This document shows positions 38,391 through 48,807 of a stretch of DNA of 64,000 nucleotides, in pieces (position 1 is the first letter of the stretch; the number at the start of each line of letters is the position of its first letter). The notes beneath the pieces are model-generated. The model searched no databases and was not told the DNA's origin. It saw nothing but the letters and a program-made list of their open reading frames with translations. The stretch is from contig WSYJ01000025.1 of the NCBI GenBank assembly GCA_020186115.1, positions 372,001 through 436,000 on the forward strand, written 5' to 3'. The translations under genes and the position numbers were made by a program. Origin of the DNA: Histomonas meleagridis (Eukaryota; Parabasalia; Tritrichomonadida; Dientamoebidae).

Positions 38391-38811
38391 TTAGAGTACG
38401 TTAAAAAAACGTTACAAATTTTTTTTTATTTTGTAATCATCAATTACATTATAATAATGTAATGTGAATATCATTTAACCTTGTAAATCATTTACAACAC
38501 ATTTTTTGCAAAATAATCATTTTCACTGTTTATGGTGTATACCCCAAGATTTTTTTTTAATACTTTGATTTTAATACTTTTCAACATTCAAAATTTGACT
38601 TTCTTGACACAGGCCCCAAATGTTAATCTCGTATAAATCGCATTTAAGTTCTGATTCTATATCGAAATGAACATTGAAAGGTGAATTGACTAGGCAACAA
38701 TGTTGGCATAATTTTTTTTAATGAATTTTAAGAAAAATTAAATTGGCATAAAAAAATTCAGTCAAAAAAGTTTGTTTAAAATTATCGGTTTTGACATTTT
38801 CTTCCTAAAAA
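38391..38811. other. Divergent intergenic region
   Basis: About 420 bp between divergent genes; AT-rich with no gene. The right end (TTTTGACATTTTCTTCCTAA) precedes the pyrophosphatase-like start. Confidence 0.5.
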
Positions 38812-39555
38812 ATGTCGACAATTGTTCTTGCAGAAACATTCCAAACTACAGAATTTGTCATGCGGGACGGTATCCGTGTTTCCAAGTCTGAAATAGAATA
38901 CCAAGATTACTTAGATCAAATATATTCATCAGTTGATGCTAAAAAACCAATTACACAAGTTTCAACAGAAAGAACATTAATGATGCACAACCCATGGCAT
39001 GCAGTTAGTATAGGTAATGCTTGTCCTGATGTTGTTAATGCAATTATCGAAATTCCTGCATTTTCAAGAGTAAAAACAGAGCTAGATGTTGAAACGGGTC
39101 TTCTTAAAGTTGACCGTATCATCCATTCTTCTGTAGTTTATCCTGCTAACTATGGTTTTATTCCAGAAACGATTGTTGATAATGCAGTTCCTTTAGATAT
39201 ATTAGTTTTATGCCAAGTTTCCGTTCCACCACTATCACTGATTCGTGCACGCCCTATTGGTGTAATGCCGATGATGAAATGTGGCGAACCAGATGATAAA
39301 ATAGTAGCGGTATCTATATCTGATCCTGAATATAACATTTACCATGACATTTCAGAACTCCCTCCATTTAAGATGCTCATGATCAACCAATTTTTTAACG
39401 ATTATCGGAAACTTGAAAAGATGGAAGTTAGGACGTTCAAGCCTCTTGGCTGTGAAGTTGCTAAAACAGTAATCCTTGCAGCACGCAAAGCATACAAAGA
39501 AGCGTATCCGGAAGAAGAAGAAATTAGTGAGTCAGAAGAAGAGGAAGAACTTTAG
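38812..39555 (+). CDS. Family I inorganic pyrophosphatase-like protein, metal site altered
   Basis: 247 codons. Family I pyrophosphatases split PPi into phosphate using a cluster of Asp-bound Mg ions. Recognisable parts are IEIPAFSRVKTELDVETGLL, VYPANYGFIPET, RARPIGVMPMM and a YRKLE segment. The signature normally reads DxDPxD; here it is DNAVPLD (residues 123-129), so two of three Asp positions are lost. The Asp that follows the RPIGV strand is Lys156 (MMKCGEPDDK), while Asp161/162 remain. A first ~55-residue extension and an acidic tail (EEEEISESEEEEEL) are additions. It is likely a non-catalytic or altered paralogue. Confidence 0.85.
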   Translation: MSTIVLAETFQTTEFVMRDGIRVSKSEIEYQDYLDQIYSSVDAKKPITQVSTERTLMMHNPWHAVSIGNACPDVVNAIIEIPAFSRVKTELDVETGLLKVDRIIHSSVVYPANYGFIPETIVDNAVPLDILVLCQVSVPPLSLIRARPIGVMPMMKCGEPDDKIVAVSISDPEYNIYHDISELPPFKMLMINQFFNDYRKLEKMEVRTFKPLGCEVAKTVILAARKAYKEAYPEEEEISESEEEEEL

Positions 39556-39653
39556 TTGAAGTTTTGTTTAATATTTTCTTTCATATTAAATACTTTACAT
39601 GGCAGTTTTTTAATAACTTAAATTTCGTTATTTGGTCACTTCAATAAATTTCG

Positions 39654-40097
39654 ATGAGAAGTTGTAAACCCTTTTTAAAGCCATCCTCAGTTGATGAAAT
39701 CAACGAGGCTCAAGCAGCAATGGATGAAAGCGGTGACATGACTGATATGATGCGACTGATAGATGCACTTGCTAGATCAGAATCGAAAGAAAACGTCAAG
39801 GTAGCATATGAATCGCTTAGATCTTTCCCTGAAGATGCACCTAATCAACAGGCACAAAGAGAATTTTTGATAATTTTGGTATTGTACCGTCTTAAAAATG
39901 ATGACGAATGCATTAAACTATGTAAAAACGTAAGGTACTCACAAAACGAACACCTTGCTAAGGAAATTTATAAGCAAATTAAAAATGAACATGAAGGTGA
40001 AACGGAAAAAAATGTTGCAATTGGATTAGGAGTTGGCGCAGCCATCTTAGCTGGAGCAGCATTTGTTCTTTCGCTTGTTTCAAGACGAAGGAAATAA
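39654..40097 (+). CDS. FIS1: Fis1-like tail-anchored TPR protein
   Basis: 147 codons after the initiator-like GGTCACTTCA. The two-TPR bundle of Fis1 is visible: SKENVKVAYESLRSF, then QAQREFLIILVLYRLKNDDE and CIKLCKNV...AKEIYKQI. A C-terminal transmembrane helix (VAIGLGVGAAILAGAAFVLS) is followed by a basic tail SRRRK, the classic tail anchor for mitochondria-type organelles. In trichomonads the matching organelle is the hydrogenosome, where Fis1 would recruit dynamin-like proteins for division. It lies 98 bp after the pyrophosphatase-like gene on the same strand. Confidence 0.85.
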   Translation: MRSCKPFLKPSSVDEINEAQAAMDESGDMTDMMRLIDALARSESKENVKVAYESLRSFPEDAPNQQAQREFLIILVLYRLKNDDECIKLCKNVRYSQNEHLAKEIYKQIKNEHEGETEKNVAIGLGVGAAILAGAAFVLSLVSRRRK

Positions 40098-40636
40098 GAA
40101 AAAAGGAAATCGATTTCCGAATTTAAAAAAAAAATCATAAACATCTATTCCGAATTATTTTCAACGATTTAAACATGTTTCATTCAAGATATCTTTTAAT
40201 TAAATTTAATTTTATTTTTTTCCAGCGACAAAACTGACGAAATTCAGTAAAGTATTCAATGCAAAATCATATTTTTTGGAAAATTTTGTGACTTATTTGT
40301 AGATCGGCGATAAAATTTCATAAACACATTTACTCTAAATCTATTTGTTAAATGTTGTCTGTGAATATTGATTTATATTAGAATTTCGTATGATCTAATG
40401 CATCACATTCCGACATAAGATCTCAAAACAATAAAAATCTCTAAAATATTTTATCTTTAATAATTTTTTACATATTTTTCCACACTCATTTCACTAATGG
40501 CATTTTCATCTTTTACCAATTTTTGCCAATCCAAACAATTAGCAAATTTGGAGGCTGCCAGTTTTTGACAGAATATTCTGTTACCGGTGAAATATTTGAT
40601 AAGTTTATGTAAATAAGCGAATTTCATTTTTTGTTT
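40098..40636. other. Intergenic region
   Basis: No gene. The right edge has the initiator-like TTTCATTTTTTGTTT directly before ATG 40637. AGTAAAGTATTCAATG near 40250 repeats a word found beside the viral and transposon promoters. Confidence 0.5.
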
Positions 40637-42355
40637 ATGCAGTCTGATAAATACGTGATCAGGTTCACATGCGAAAGTCCACCAATGATTCCATTTAAAC
40701 CACTAGATCCAGCACCTGTTGATGTTGGCCGTCTTCTATATACTTACCTTATTCAGAAATTGCAATTAACACTTCCTGACAATTTCTCACAAAACATTAG
40801 TAGATTAGATAACATCCGCCAACAAATACTGAGGAATCTAGCACTTCCAAAAGAAAATTGGCAATTGTTTGCTGATTATATCAAACTTGTAAAAACACTC
40901 ACAGAAGGAATTGACATCTCTACGCAAGGTGCTGGAATCACATTCACATGGTCTAAAGTTTCACATAGCACAGTTGATTTTGATATCTTTTGCATGGCAT
41001 ATTCCATCATAATTTGCCTCTTAAATGAAGCATGTCAAATTAAACTTAACACTCTCGATTCCATCCAAGCATTTATCACAAATGTTACTGGCTCACGTGC
41101 TCTATGTAACATATTGTCTCAATTTTATCATGATGAATTTTCTCAAATTGTCCCAAGGACTAACATTGATGCTCTTTCTGTGTATATTGACACGTTTTAT
41201 AATCATGCAACAATTGCAACTGCTCTAATCAAATCACCTGAAAATTCATTATTAATAGCTAAATTAGCCAAATTACTTTCTGCATGCTATAACAACTGTG
41301 ATCCATGTCAACGAGCGCATTCCAACTACTTTGATTTTATCGCTAATGTTGAGATGGCATTAAACAAGTTTACAAAAGGTGAGTATGGCAATGGTCTCTC
41401 ATACGGCCGCACAGCCATGTCTTTACTTCCACCTGTCAGCAAAAAGGTTAATACTAGATTAATGTATGAATCTTTATTATCACCATTTTCAGTCATCTTT
41501 AATCAAACTGAAGTCGACAACAAAGGCATTTATTTAGAGCCTGTTCCAGCCACGCCAGCTGCTATTCCAGCGTCCAACAAGTTTGACTGCCCATCAAAGT
41601 TTGACTTCCTCAACTCGACCATTCAAATTGCGCCGTTGAACATGTCACTTTCCAACACAATTGTACAGTCTATCGGCCAGCGCCACAACAACATCCAAAG
41701 CGAAGCATCACGTGCATTACATGACATTGATGAATGCTTACAATATTACCCAGCGGCGACAGCTAATGAGTTACAAAACTTAATCGCAGAGTTATATGCA
41801 AAACGTAATTTAGCAAATGAAACTCTTTCATCAATCTCAGTCATAGTTCGACAACGTGGTGATTACCTTCAAATGTATGCACCTAATGACATCCAACATT
41901 ACACACGTTACGTGGGTATAATCGAACAAGCAGCAAACACTGATAACTTCTTCGAAATGCAATACGGAAAAGCGATGTCACTCATACAGCCAATGTCTGA
42001 CGCATTCAATGTTCTTAGTGGACTACGGACACAAATTGTAAATCTACAAAGAAAAGCTAATGATATTGCACAAGATTTGATTCAGAAGTACGCGGGAGAG
42101 ATAGACACTCGTGATATCGTTAACATCCAAATCGAAGTCAACAAGAGATTTAACGAAGTATCATCGGAGCTAAATCCAATTTTCATGGAAGTATCGCGAA
42201 GAGTTGCCGAAATGAGGAAGTGTAAGGAGATGAACTTGCAGCAATACCAAACAGATATGGTGTCCGTTAAAGGCGGCTTTAGTCAGGGAATTAGCTGCTA
42301 TAACGACATATTACAAAACTTGAACACATTGAAAGGAAGAATTAACAGTGCATAA
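40637..42355 (+). CDS. BRO1-domain protein (ALIX/Bro1/Rim20-like)
   Basis: 572 codons from ATG 40637; the TTG two codons earlier is rejected. The start MIPFKPLDPAPVDVGRLL and the FTWSKVSHSTVDFDIFCMAY segment fit the first part of BRO1 domains, which bind ESCRT-III (Snf7/CHMP4). Helices carry on to ~residue 300, with YGRTAMSLLPPVSKK near 265. A V-domain-like coiled part follows (QSIGQRHNNIQSEASRALHD to the end). There is no Pro-rich tail as in ALIX. It should work in endosomal sorting or membrane scission. Assigned by pattern, without a search. Confidence 0.72.
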   Translation: MQSDKYVIRFTCESPPMIPFKPLDPAPVDVGRLLYTYLIQKLQLTLPDNFSQNISRLDNIRQQILRNLALPKENWQLFADYIKLVKTLTEGIDISTQGAGITFTWSKVSHSTVDFDIFCMAYSIIICLLNEACQIKLNTLDSIQAFITNVTGSRALCNILSQFYHDEFSQIVPRTNIDALSVYIDTFYNHATIATALIKSPENSLLIAKLAKLLSACYNNCDPCQRAHSNYFDFIANVEMALNKFTKGEYGNGLSYGRTAMSLLPPVSKKVNTRLMYESLLSPFSVIFNQTEVDNKGIYLEPVPATPAAIPASNKFDCPSKFDFLNSTIQIAPLNMSLSNTIVQSIGQRHNNIQSEASRALHDIDECLQYYPAATANELQNLIAELYAKRNLANETLSSISVIVRQRGDYLQMYAPNDIQHYTRYVGIIEQAANTDNFFEMQYGKAMSLIQPMSDAFNVLSGLRTQIVNLQRKANDIAQDLIQKYAGEIDTRDIVNIQIEVNKRFNEVSSELNPIFMEVSRRVAEMRKCKEMNLQQYQTDMVSVKGGFSQGISCYNDILQNLNTLKGRINSA

Positions 42356-42924
42356 ACATCTCAAAGTGATTGTTGAAAAAGTTTAACTTTTTGTATGAAT
42401 TATTTGCTTTTTCTAAAGTGCGTTGAATCCAAACGGTTGTAACATCACCTTTTCAATATTGAGAGGATTAAAGTTTACTTTTACTTTTTGTTGTCATTAA
42501 CAATTAGAAATGGTTTCAAATGTAAAAATGCGCATTTTTAAATATCGAGCTCGAACGCAGCAGTGGTTGATGATTATGAAGTTGTAAGGAGAATTCTAAA
42601 TGCAGTTGGTTCCATGTAGAATTACATTTTCATTATGTTACAAAAAGAATTTAATGGATAATGGTGCACAGTAGTGATGCAGAGATATGGCTGGTTTCAA
42701 ATGTTATTGAATGAACATATTTTATCGCTTTGAAAGTGGTCATGATTTTGGTTTGTAATTGTAAACTATTCAATTATAAAATTTTGTTTACTGGCAGATT
42801 TTCATCTAACATATCACAATTGACTTTTCAATGCCTCTGATTTTGTATTTGATAAGATAACCTCCAAAACACGATCAATAGTAATTCTTGAATTTTCTAG
42901 GTGGCGGAACAAGAAATGACATGT
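42356..42924. other. Intergenic region, no gene seen
   Basis: No open frame or known element is recognised apart from the orphan frame that follows. Confidence 0.45.
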
Positions 42925-43135
42925 TTTCTCGTCCAACTATCAAATAAAACAATACGAATACCTTATAGCAGTGACATTAAAAAATTTGAGAAGTGCTCTC
43001 ACACCAGAAATCGTTATCCAAATTAGAAAAGAAATATCAGGAAATAGCAGAACCGATATCGCCAACCAAGTAAAAGAACCCAGCGATGCGGAAAATGACC
43101 TTCTCGCAGAATATTACAAACCTCTTCTTCCTTAA
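42925..43135 (+). pseudogene. Orphan open frame without start codon
   Basis: After a TGA near 42915 one frame is open for about 65 codons to TAA 43133-43135: YQIKQYEYLIAVTLKNLRSA, then TPEIVIQIRKEISGN and AENDLLAEYYKPLLP. The composition is clearly protein-like, but there is no ATG in the frame. It may be a last exon or a gene relic. I cannot name a family. Confidence 0.4.
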
Positions 43136-43243
43136 AGTTGCAAATTAAGGAGCAGTAATCCATGAAAATTTGAATATAAAAGTTAGATAATAAAAAACAC
43201 TTATATTAAAGAATTTTTTAACAAATAATTGAGATTAAAAGTT

Positions 43244-45730
43244 TCAATAAAATGGAATCTGTTGTACACACGAAGATATTTGTGCAGCATAAGGTATTCC
43301 ATGTAATCCAAGAGAACTGAGGAATCTTAAATAAGGTTTTATTAATCTTGGATCCTTTGAATGTTTTACTGATTTATGTATTTTATCAAGATCTTCATTT
43401 TTTATTGGTATCATTTCTATTTCCATTGCTTTTTCCAAGAAATAAAGTGCCGCTTCAATTTCTTTTGCTGCCGCATTTTTACTTGTATTTATAACATGAT
43501 CTATAGAAGAAAAAGCATTATATTCAATTGTATCATAAGATTTATTGTTAATTTTAGGAAATTGAGGTTTTTCGTTTTTTTGAAGTAATAAATTTAAAGA
43601 AACACTTTTACAATATTCTACAATTGGCTTTGGTGAACAAGAAGAACAAGCAACAAATTTTATTGCTTCAGCACGAAGAATACTTGAAGAATTAGTCTTA
43701 TAAGGTAAAACATTTATTAATGAAGGAATCATATATTCATATTCTACACTATCAAGATTAATTTTTCTTGCAATGTAAAATGAAAATGGGATTTTAAAAG
43801 CAGAAACTGAAAGAATTTTTGTTAAGAATAAATATCTAAAAGTTGAATTCTCTTTAAAAACTTCTTTAAGTTGATTTAAAAATGTTTTATTATTTTCATT
43901 TATTAAATATATAAAATAAGATTTGCAATATTCAAAACAATTATATTTCATAATAATTGTAATAAATCGAGAAAATAAATTTAATGACATATTTATCGAC
44001 TTTTTTATAGACCAAAACTTTGAAATAAATTTTTTAATTATATCATTTGCTTGTATTATTTCCAAAATATATATAATTAATTGATAGAAGTCTTCATCTG
44101 AACAAAGTCCATCTTTTTCTGATATTTTTGCAGAATTAAAAATAATTTGAGCAAATTCATTTGGTAATATAAAACCTGGTGGAAACATTGAAGGAATTCC
44201 ATAAATTTCTGGTATTAATGAGAAATATTTTGAAAGATTTTTAAATCCGAATAATTGTGAAATTATATTTGCTGTAAATGAATATTCAAATGCAATTGAA
44301 TGACTACCAATTGTTGAATAACTTAAAGAAATTGCACATATTGCACAAATAAAATAAGTTTTGGATAAACAATTCAAATCAAACAATGGATTAATCGTTG
44401 TTGAAAATAAAAAAGAAAGTTTTGATATAATTGAAGCAGCTGAAAATAATATTATATAAGGAATTGATTTATCTGACGTCAAACAAAATTGATAAATTGA
44501 AGATAATAATATATCAATATATTGATTTAATACTTGTAAGTCATCTATATTAAAACATTCGGGATTTTTAATGACTTTATCAAGTAATTTTGATGCAAAA
44601 TCACATATACCATTTGATGGACCACTGTTTATAATGGATTTAAATATATCTTGTAATAATGGAATCGTTTGTACAATTGGTAAACATTCAACACATTCAG
44701 CAAAACTTCCAAAAAATGCCGAAAACAAAATATTATTTCCTGAAAATTGTTTTGTAAAAATATCAAGAAAAGAATATTTTTGTATATTACATATCGATGT
44801 TGCTACACAAATATGTGAAGCAATTAATGGTTCAAAATTTGAATTTTCGATAAGTAATTTTATTCTTTGTAAAATTGGATTTATATAATTTGAAGAAACA
44901 TTTAACATTAATGATATAAATAATGATAACTCAAATATTTTTGATTGATATTTTTCATCATTTCGAACAATTGTTGATAATACTCGTGCTGTTTGTGGGG
45001 AAACAACTGAGCAATTAATACTCATTAAATATATAATATTTTCTTGAAGAGTTTGTGGAGAACAATTTGAATTATATAAAAAACTTGGAATATCGGATAT
45101 TATTGTTAAATTAAGACAATAATCTATAAAAGATGCAGAAACTAATGGATTTGGTCCCCATGTTTTTGTTGCTGTAATTAAAAAAGTGACAATTTCGGAA
45201 AATTGTCTATTTGTAAATGTTTTAGGATTTGAAAGTAATTCAACGATTAAATCCCAATTTGGCATTGATAATATTGTTGTATTATCAGAACAATATATAA
45301 TGAAACACCAAATAAGATCAATAGAATAGTTTTGGAATTGAAAACGAAGCATGTCCCAATAATTGGGAGTAAATTGAAAAAATGATACAGTTAAATCTTT
45401 CATTATCGACCTACCAACAAAGGCATGAGGGAATTGTTTAAAAGTATCAATTATTGAGTTTAAAATTTCAGCTCTTGATTCAGGTGCAATTCTAATTAAA
45501 TAAGAACATGTTATACATTGAATATTAAATCTTAATCTAGATGTTGTGTTATCATTTGGGTATAAAATTGGGAAAACAATTGATGAGATTCTTGAAACAT
45601 AATTTGAATTTAAGCTATTATCACCTATTTGTTGAATTATTTGATCAAAAATATCACTAACTCTAGAAAGTTGTAATGTTCTGAAACAAACAAGAAATTC
45701 TTCAACCAATTGCCCAACAGCATCTGCCAT
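43244..45730 (-). CDS. Large alpha-solenoid protein of unknown function
   Basis: 828 codons from ATG 45730. It is almost entirely helical, with repeated hydrophobic helix pairs and few charged linkers, as in HEAT/ARM or karyopherin-like solenoids. The start (MADAVGQLVEEFLVCFRTLQ) does not fit the importin-beta N-terminal pattern well. It is divergent from the importin-13-like gene with only 58 bp between the two start codons, which could mean shared control. A transport or scaffold role is possible; I cannot assign a family. Confidence 0.65.
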   Translation of the reverse strand: MADAVGQLVEEFLVCFRTLQLSRVSDIFDQIIQQIGDNSLNSNYVSRISSIVFPILYPNDNTTSRLRFNIQCITCSYLIRIAPESRAEILNSIIDTFKQFPHAFVGRSIMKDLTVSFFQFTPNYWDMLRFQFQNYSIDLIWCFIIYCSDNTTILSMPNWDLIVELLSNPKTFTNRQFSEIVTFLITATKTWGPNPLVSASFIDYCLNLTIISDIPSFLYNSNCSPQTLQENIIYLMSINCSVVSPQTARVLSTIVRNDEKYQSKIFELSLFISLMLNVSSNYINPILQRIKLLIENSNFEPLIASHICVATSICNIQKYSFLDIFTKQFSGNNILFSAFFGSFAECVECLPIVQTIPLLQDIFKSIINSGPSNGICDFASKLLDKVIKNPECFNIDDLQVLNQYIDILLSSIYQFCLTSDKSIPYIILFSAASIISKLSFLFSTTINPLFDLNCLSKTYFICAICAISLSYSTIGSHSIAFEYSFTANIISQLFGFKNLSKYFSLIPEIYGIPSMFPPGFILPNEFAQIIFNSAKISEKDGLCSDEDFYQLIIYILEIIQANDIIKKFISKFWSIKKSINMSLNLFSRFITIIMKYNCFEYCKSYFIYLINENNKTFLNQLKEVFKENSTFRYLFLTKILSVSAFKIPFSFYIARKINLDSVEYEYMIPSLINVLPYKTNSSSILRAEAIKFVACSSCSPKPIVEYCKSVSLNLLLQKNEKPQFPKINNKSYDTIEYNAFSSIDHVINTSKNAAAKEIEAALYFLEKAMEIEMIPIKNEDLDKIHKSVKHSKDPRLIKPYLRFLSSLGLHGIPYAAQISSCVQQIPFY

Positions 45731-45788
45731 TTACTGTCCGCGCCATTTCAACTTTTTCAAAAAAATTAACGTATGGAATAAAAGTGAA
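45731..45788. promoter_or_regulatory. 58-bp bidirectional promoter
   Basis: Between two divergent ATGs. It contains CCATTTCAACTTTTTC and AACGTATGG. Both genes must take their core promoter from this gap or from coding sequence. Confidence 0.4.
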
Positions 45789-48347
45789 ATGAAATTAGGG
45801 TGTCCTAATTTTGGCAAAAATTTTAGCACTTTTTTCATAATTACTGCTTTGATTGAAGCTGTTTCTCGAGCTGTAGAAGCACTTTTCGGCACCAATGAAG
45901 AACAGAGAAGGAATGCCGATGCATGGCTTGTTAAATGGGAAAGAAGTTTTGAATCAGTTGGAGCTTCTATTGAAATCATAGAAAATTCATCTAATCAAAA
46001 TCTCTTATTTTTTGCTGTGAAAGCTATTATGTTTCAGGTTTTTCATTTTACAGATCAATTCAATGAAATGGCAATTGAAACAATATTTAGATCATTACAA
46101 AAAAGAATTAATCAGCCAACTTGTCCTGGTCTTTCAGAAATGTGTGCTTATAAATTCATTGATTGTATTACAACAATATGTCTTCTTTTTCCAAATTATA
46201 TTGATACATTTCCTGAATTTCCACCAAATATTTTACCTTATTTTTTCAAGAGCTTACTTGAAAATATGTCAAATGGCAGTCAACTCTTCAAGGAAAAGAT
46301 GGTTTTATTATATCCTCATATAATCACTGTTTTACAAAACATAGATATATCCAAAGATTGGATTCATCTTCTTGCCAACACTATAAATACTTTTTGCCAA
46401 GATACGTATAACGATTTTTATCAACTTATTCCTAAAATTGAATTAATTCCAAGAAATTCGATTTTTTATTCATCATACACAGAACTGTTAAACGCAATTA
46501 CAATGAGTGACTATGAGAATTCTGTTGAATCGCAAGGGGACATTTCTTTTATCCAACGTATATTTGAAATTGGAATTAATATATGCGGTATCCTTATTCA
46601 ACCACCATGTGAAGATGTAGAAATCCAACAAGCTTCATACATATGGAATGAAATTATTGATTACTCTACTCAACTTTTATCAGATCTTGTATCAACATTT
46701 TCATTAGCAGCATTTGAACACTTAATTGCATCTCTTCCAGCACTTGCAGAGATTCCTAATGAATTAATTGATATACTTTATATGGTTGGAGAACAATTTC
46801 GCAATTTATCCCAATATGAATCTTTTCCACATTTTTTACCATATGTACCACGCTTTTTAGATTTCATGATAACACTTGTCGATCAAAACATTGAAGTTTA
46901 TTGGGTCAATAGGTTTTCTGAAGCTTTTGATTCCTTTTCATCTGTTTATAATCCAGACGAACCTTCGGCCGATACATTGAATGTTTTACTCGGCTTCTAT
47001 CGGCACAAAATTGAGCAGGGCCTAACCCCCGGAATTGTATACTCTATTTCATCGTTCACGTCACCAACCTTGAAAAGTTATTTTACTCCAATATTATTTA
47101 CATCATTAGTTAAACCACCTTTATCCCCAATTACATTATATTTCATACGTTCCTGTTGTGAACATATTTCACCACACATATCAAAATTAATTATTTTTTT
47201 ATATGCTGAATTCAACAAAAATCTGAACTCCGAGATATCCATACATTATGCGAAAACGATTAAGACTATCTCCAAGATGTATTATCATGTATTTTTATCT
47301 AATAAAGAATTATTAATATTTCCATTAGTTACATTATTACCAAACATAACAAATCCGACACTTATCACAACCATAAATCGGACATTATTTAATATCCTTT
47401 ACACTGTACCAATTACGCAATCGGAAGTATTTCATATTCCACAAATCATTGAGACGATAGTTAACTCATATATGAACTTATTTAATCATTTGTTACAAAC
47501 TTCGAATCCGACGATATTTCTCTATCTGAACAAATTTGCGAAGAGTTACAAAATAATGACAAGTTTCGATCATTGGGACCCGAATAGTATTGTTAGTAAC
47601 ACATTCAAGTTGTTATATCAACAAATATTTGTGTTGTTAAATCCATTATGGACTAATCCACAACAAGAAACAGTTGTAAGTTCATTATGTGAATTTTTAA
47701 TGTTATGTATCGATTCGAGAATCGTATCGAACCAAAATGAAATCCTCGAATGGATTGGCGTATCATTACATCAAACGCCAGTTCATTCACATTTTGATTT
47801 GCTTAAGAAGCTCGATCAGTTTTTACCATCGAATAATGTAATGTTATTTCTACAAAACGTTAATAATGTTAATGATTCACAAATCATTTTTGATTCGTTA
47901 TGTTTCATTAAACATTTGTTTGAGATATCGAAATGGGAAAATTTCATTAATTTCTTTACGATCGAATACATATTGCAATTTTTAAATGTCTTCGATCAAA
48001 GAATCGTTAGCGAAACTTTAGCAATATTAAGACGTATCATGGAAATATTTCCACAAAATTTGATCATGAACTCGATAAATTTAATCATCGGATCATTGAT
48101 TAAAGGAGTATTCGTCGCTTTCGATGAAGACGTCTTAAGAAATGCGTTGCAATTGTTGATGGATATCATTAAAGTCGGAATATGTAACGTGGAGGATATG
48201 GTGAAAATAGCTGTGAATTATTTGGGTATCGACGAGAAAGAAGCAATGATATTAAATGAAATATTGTCTGGTAACTCATTGAACGAAACGAGAATATTGG
48301 CTATGATAAAGAGATTGATAATTACGCATAAAGAGGAACCGATTTGA
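45789..48347 (+). CDS. Importin-13/transportin-3-like karyopherin
   Basis: 852 codons from ATG 45789. The N-terminus has the importin-beta N-terminal pattern: EAVSRAVEALFGTNEEQRRN, then ADAWLVKWERSFES and LLFFAVKAIMFQ, best fitting importin-13 and transportin-3, which have a short repeat-1 region with this spacing. The remainder is HEAT-like helix pairs to the end. Such receptors carry cargo through nuclear pores under control of RanGTP. The length is somewhat under the ~950 residues usual for the family. The first ~20 residues are less certain, since no other ATG is near. Confidence 0.7.
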   Translation: MKLGCPNFGKNFSTFFIITALIEAVSRAVEALFGTNEEQRRNADAWLVKWERSFESVGASIEIIENSSNQNLLFFAVKAIMFQVFHFTDQFNEMAIETIFRSLQKRINQPTCPGLSEMCAYKFIDCITTICLLFPNYIDTFPEFPPNILPYFFKSLLENMSNGSQLFKEKMVLLYPHIITVLQNIDISKDWIHLLANTINTFCQDTYNDFYQLIPKIELIPRNSIFYSSYTELLNAITMSDYENSVESQGDISFIQRIFEIGINICGILIQPPCEDVEIQQASYIWNEIIDYSTQLLSDLVSTFSLAAFEHLIASLPALAEIPNELIDILYMVGEQFRNLSQYESFPHFLPYVPRFLDFMITLVDQNIEVYWVNRFSEAFDSFSSVYNPDEPSADTLNVLLGFYRHKIEQGLTPGIVYSISSFTSPTLKSYFTPILFTSLVKPPLSPITLYFIRSCCEHISPHISKLIIFLYAEFNKNLNSEISIHYAKTIKTISKMYYHVFLSNKELLIFPLVTLLPNITNPTLITTINRTLFNILYTVPITQSEVFHIPQIIETIVNSYMNLFNHLLQTSNPTIFLYLNKFAKSYKIMTSFDHWDPNSIVSNTFKLLYQQIFVLLNPLWTNPQQETVVSSLCEFLMLCIDSRIVSNQNEILEWIGVSLHQTPVHSHFDLLKKLDQFLPSNNVMLFLQNVNNVNDSQIIFDSLCFIKHLFEISKWENFINFFTIEYILQFLNVFDQRIVSETLAILRRIMEIFPQNLIMNSINLIIGSLIKGVFVAFDEDVLRNALQLLMDIIKVGICNVEDMVKIAVNYLGIDEKEAMILNEILSGNSLNETRILAMIKRLIITHKEEPI

Positions 48348-48807
48348 TTTCGTTTATTGTTTTTCTTTTAAGAAAAATAAATATTATAAAAAATTCAATA
48401 AAATTAATTTGAAAATTCTTTGAATATTTATTATGTTAAATTTAAGAATATTATTAAATAAAATGGAAATTGTACAAATGATTAGAATTAAAATATTTAA
48501 GCGATTGCCTTAAAATTGATATAAAATTAAAATTACAGAAAAGACACATATAAAAAATTATAATCAAAAATCTTAATCATTTTTTTATTTCTTTGCTTCC
48601 AAAATATTTTCACTTGTGGTCATAAGCACCTATAGATGATAAAGGTGAAAAGCTTATTTCACGAAGTTTCGAATTGGGTTATTTAAACATATGAATTAAA
48701 TTTGATTACATAGATAACAAAATTTTTTCTGTTATTAAAAGATTATTTTCATAGATAATATTATATAATAAAAAAATTTATTCGTAAATTTAATACACAA
48801 TCTAATT
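48348..48807. other. Intergenic region, no gene seen
   Basis: Between convergent genes; AT-rich, with no gene recognised. Confidence 0.5.

Noticed and set aside
40580-40620. TTTGATAAGTTTATG resembling the Maverick terminal repeat
   Set aside because: Similarity covers only ~25 bp with no flanking match; chance or a shared promoter word is more likely.
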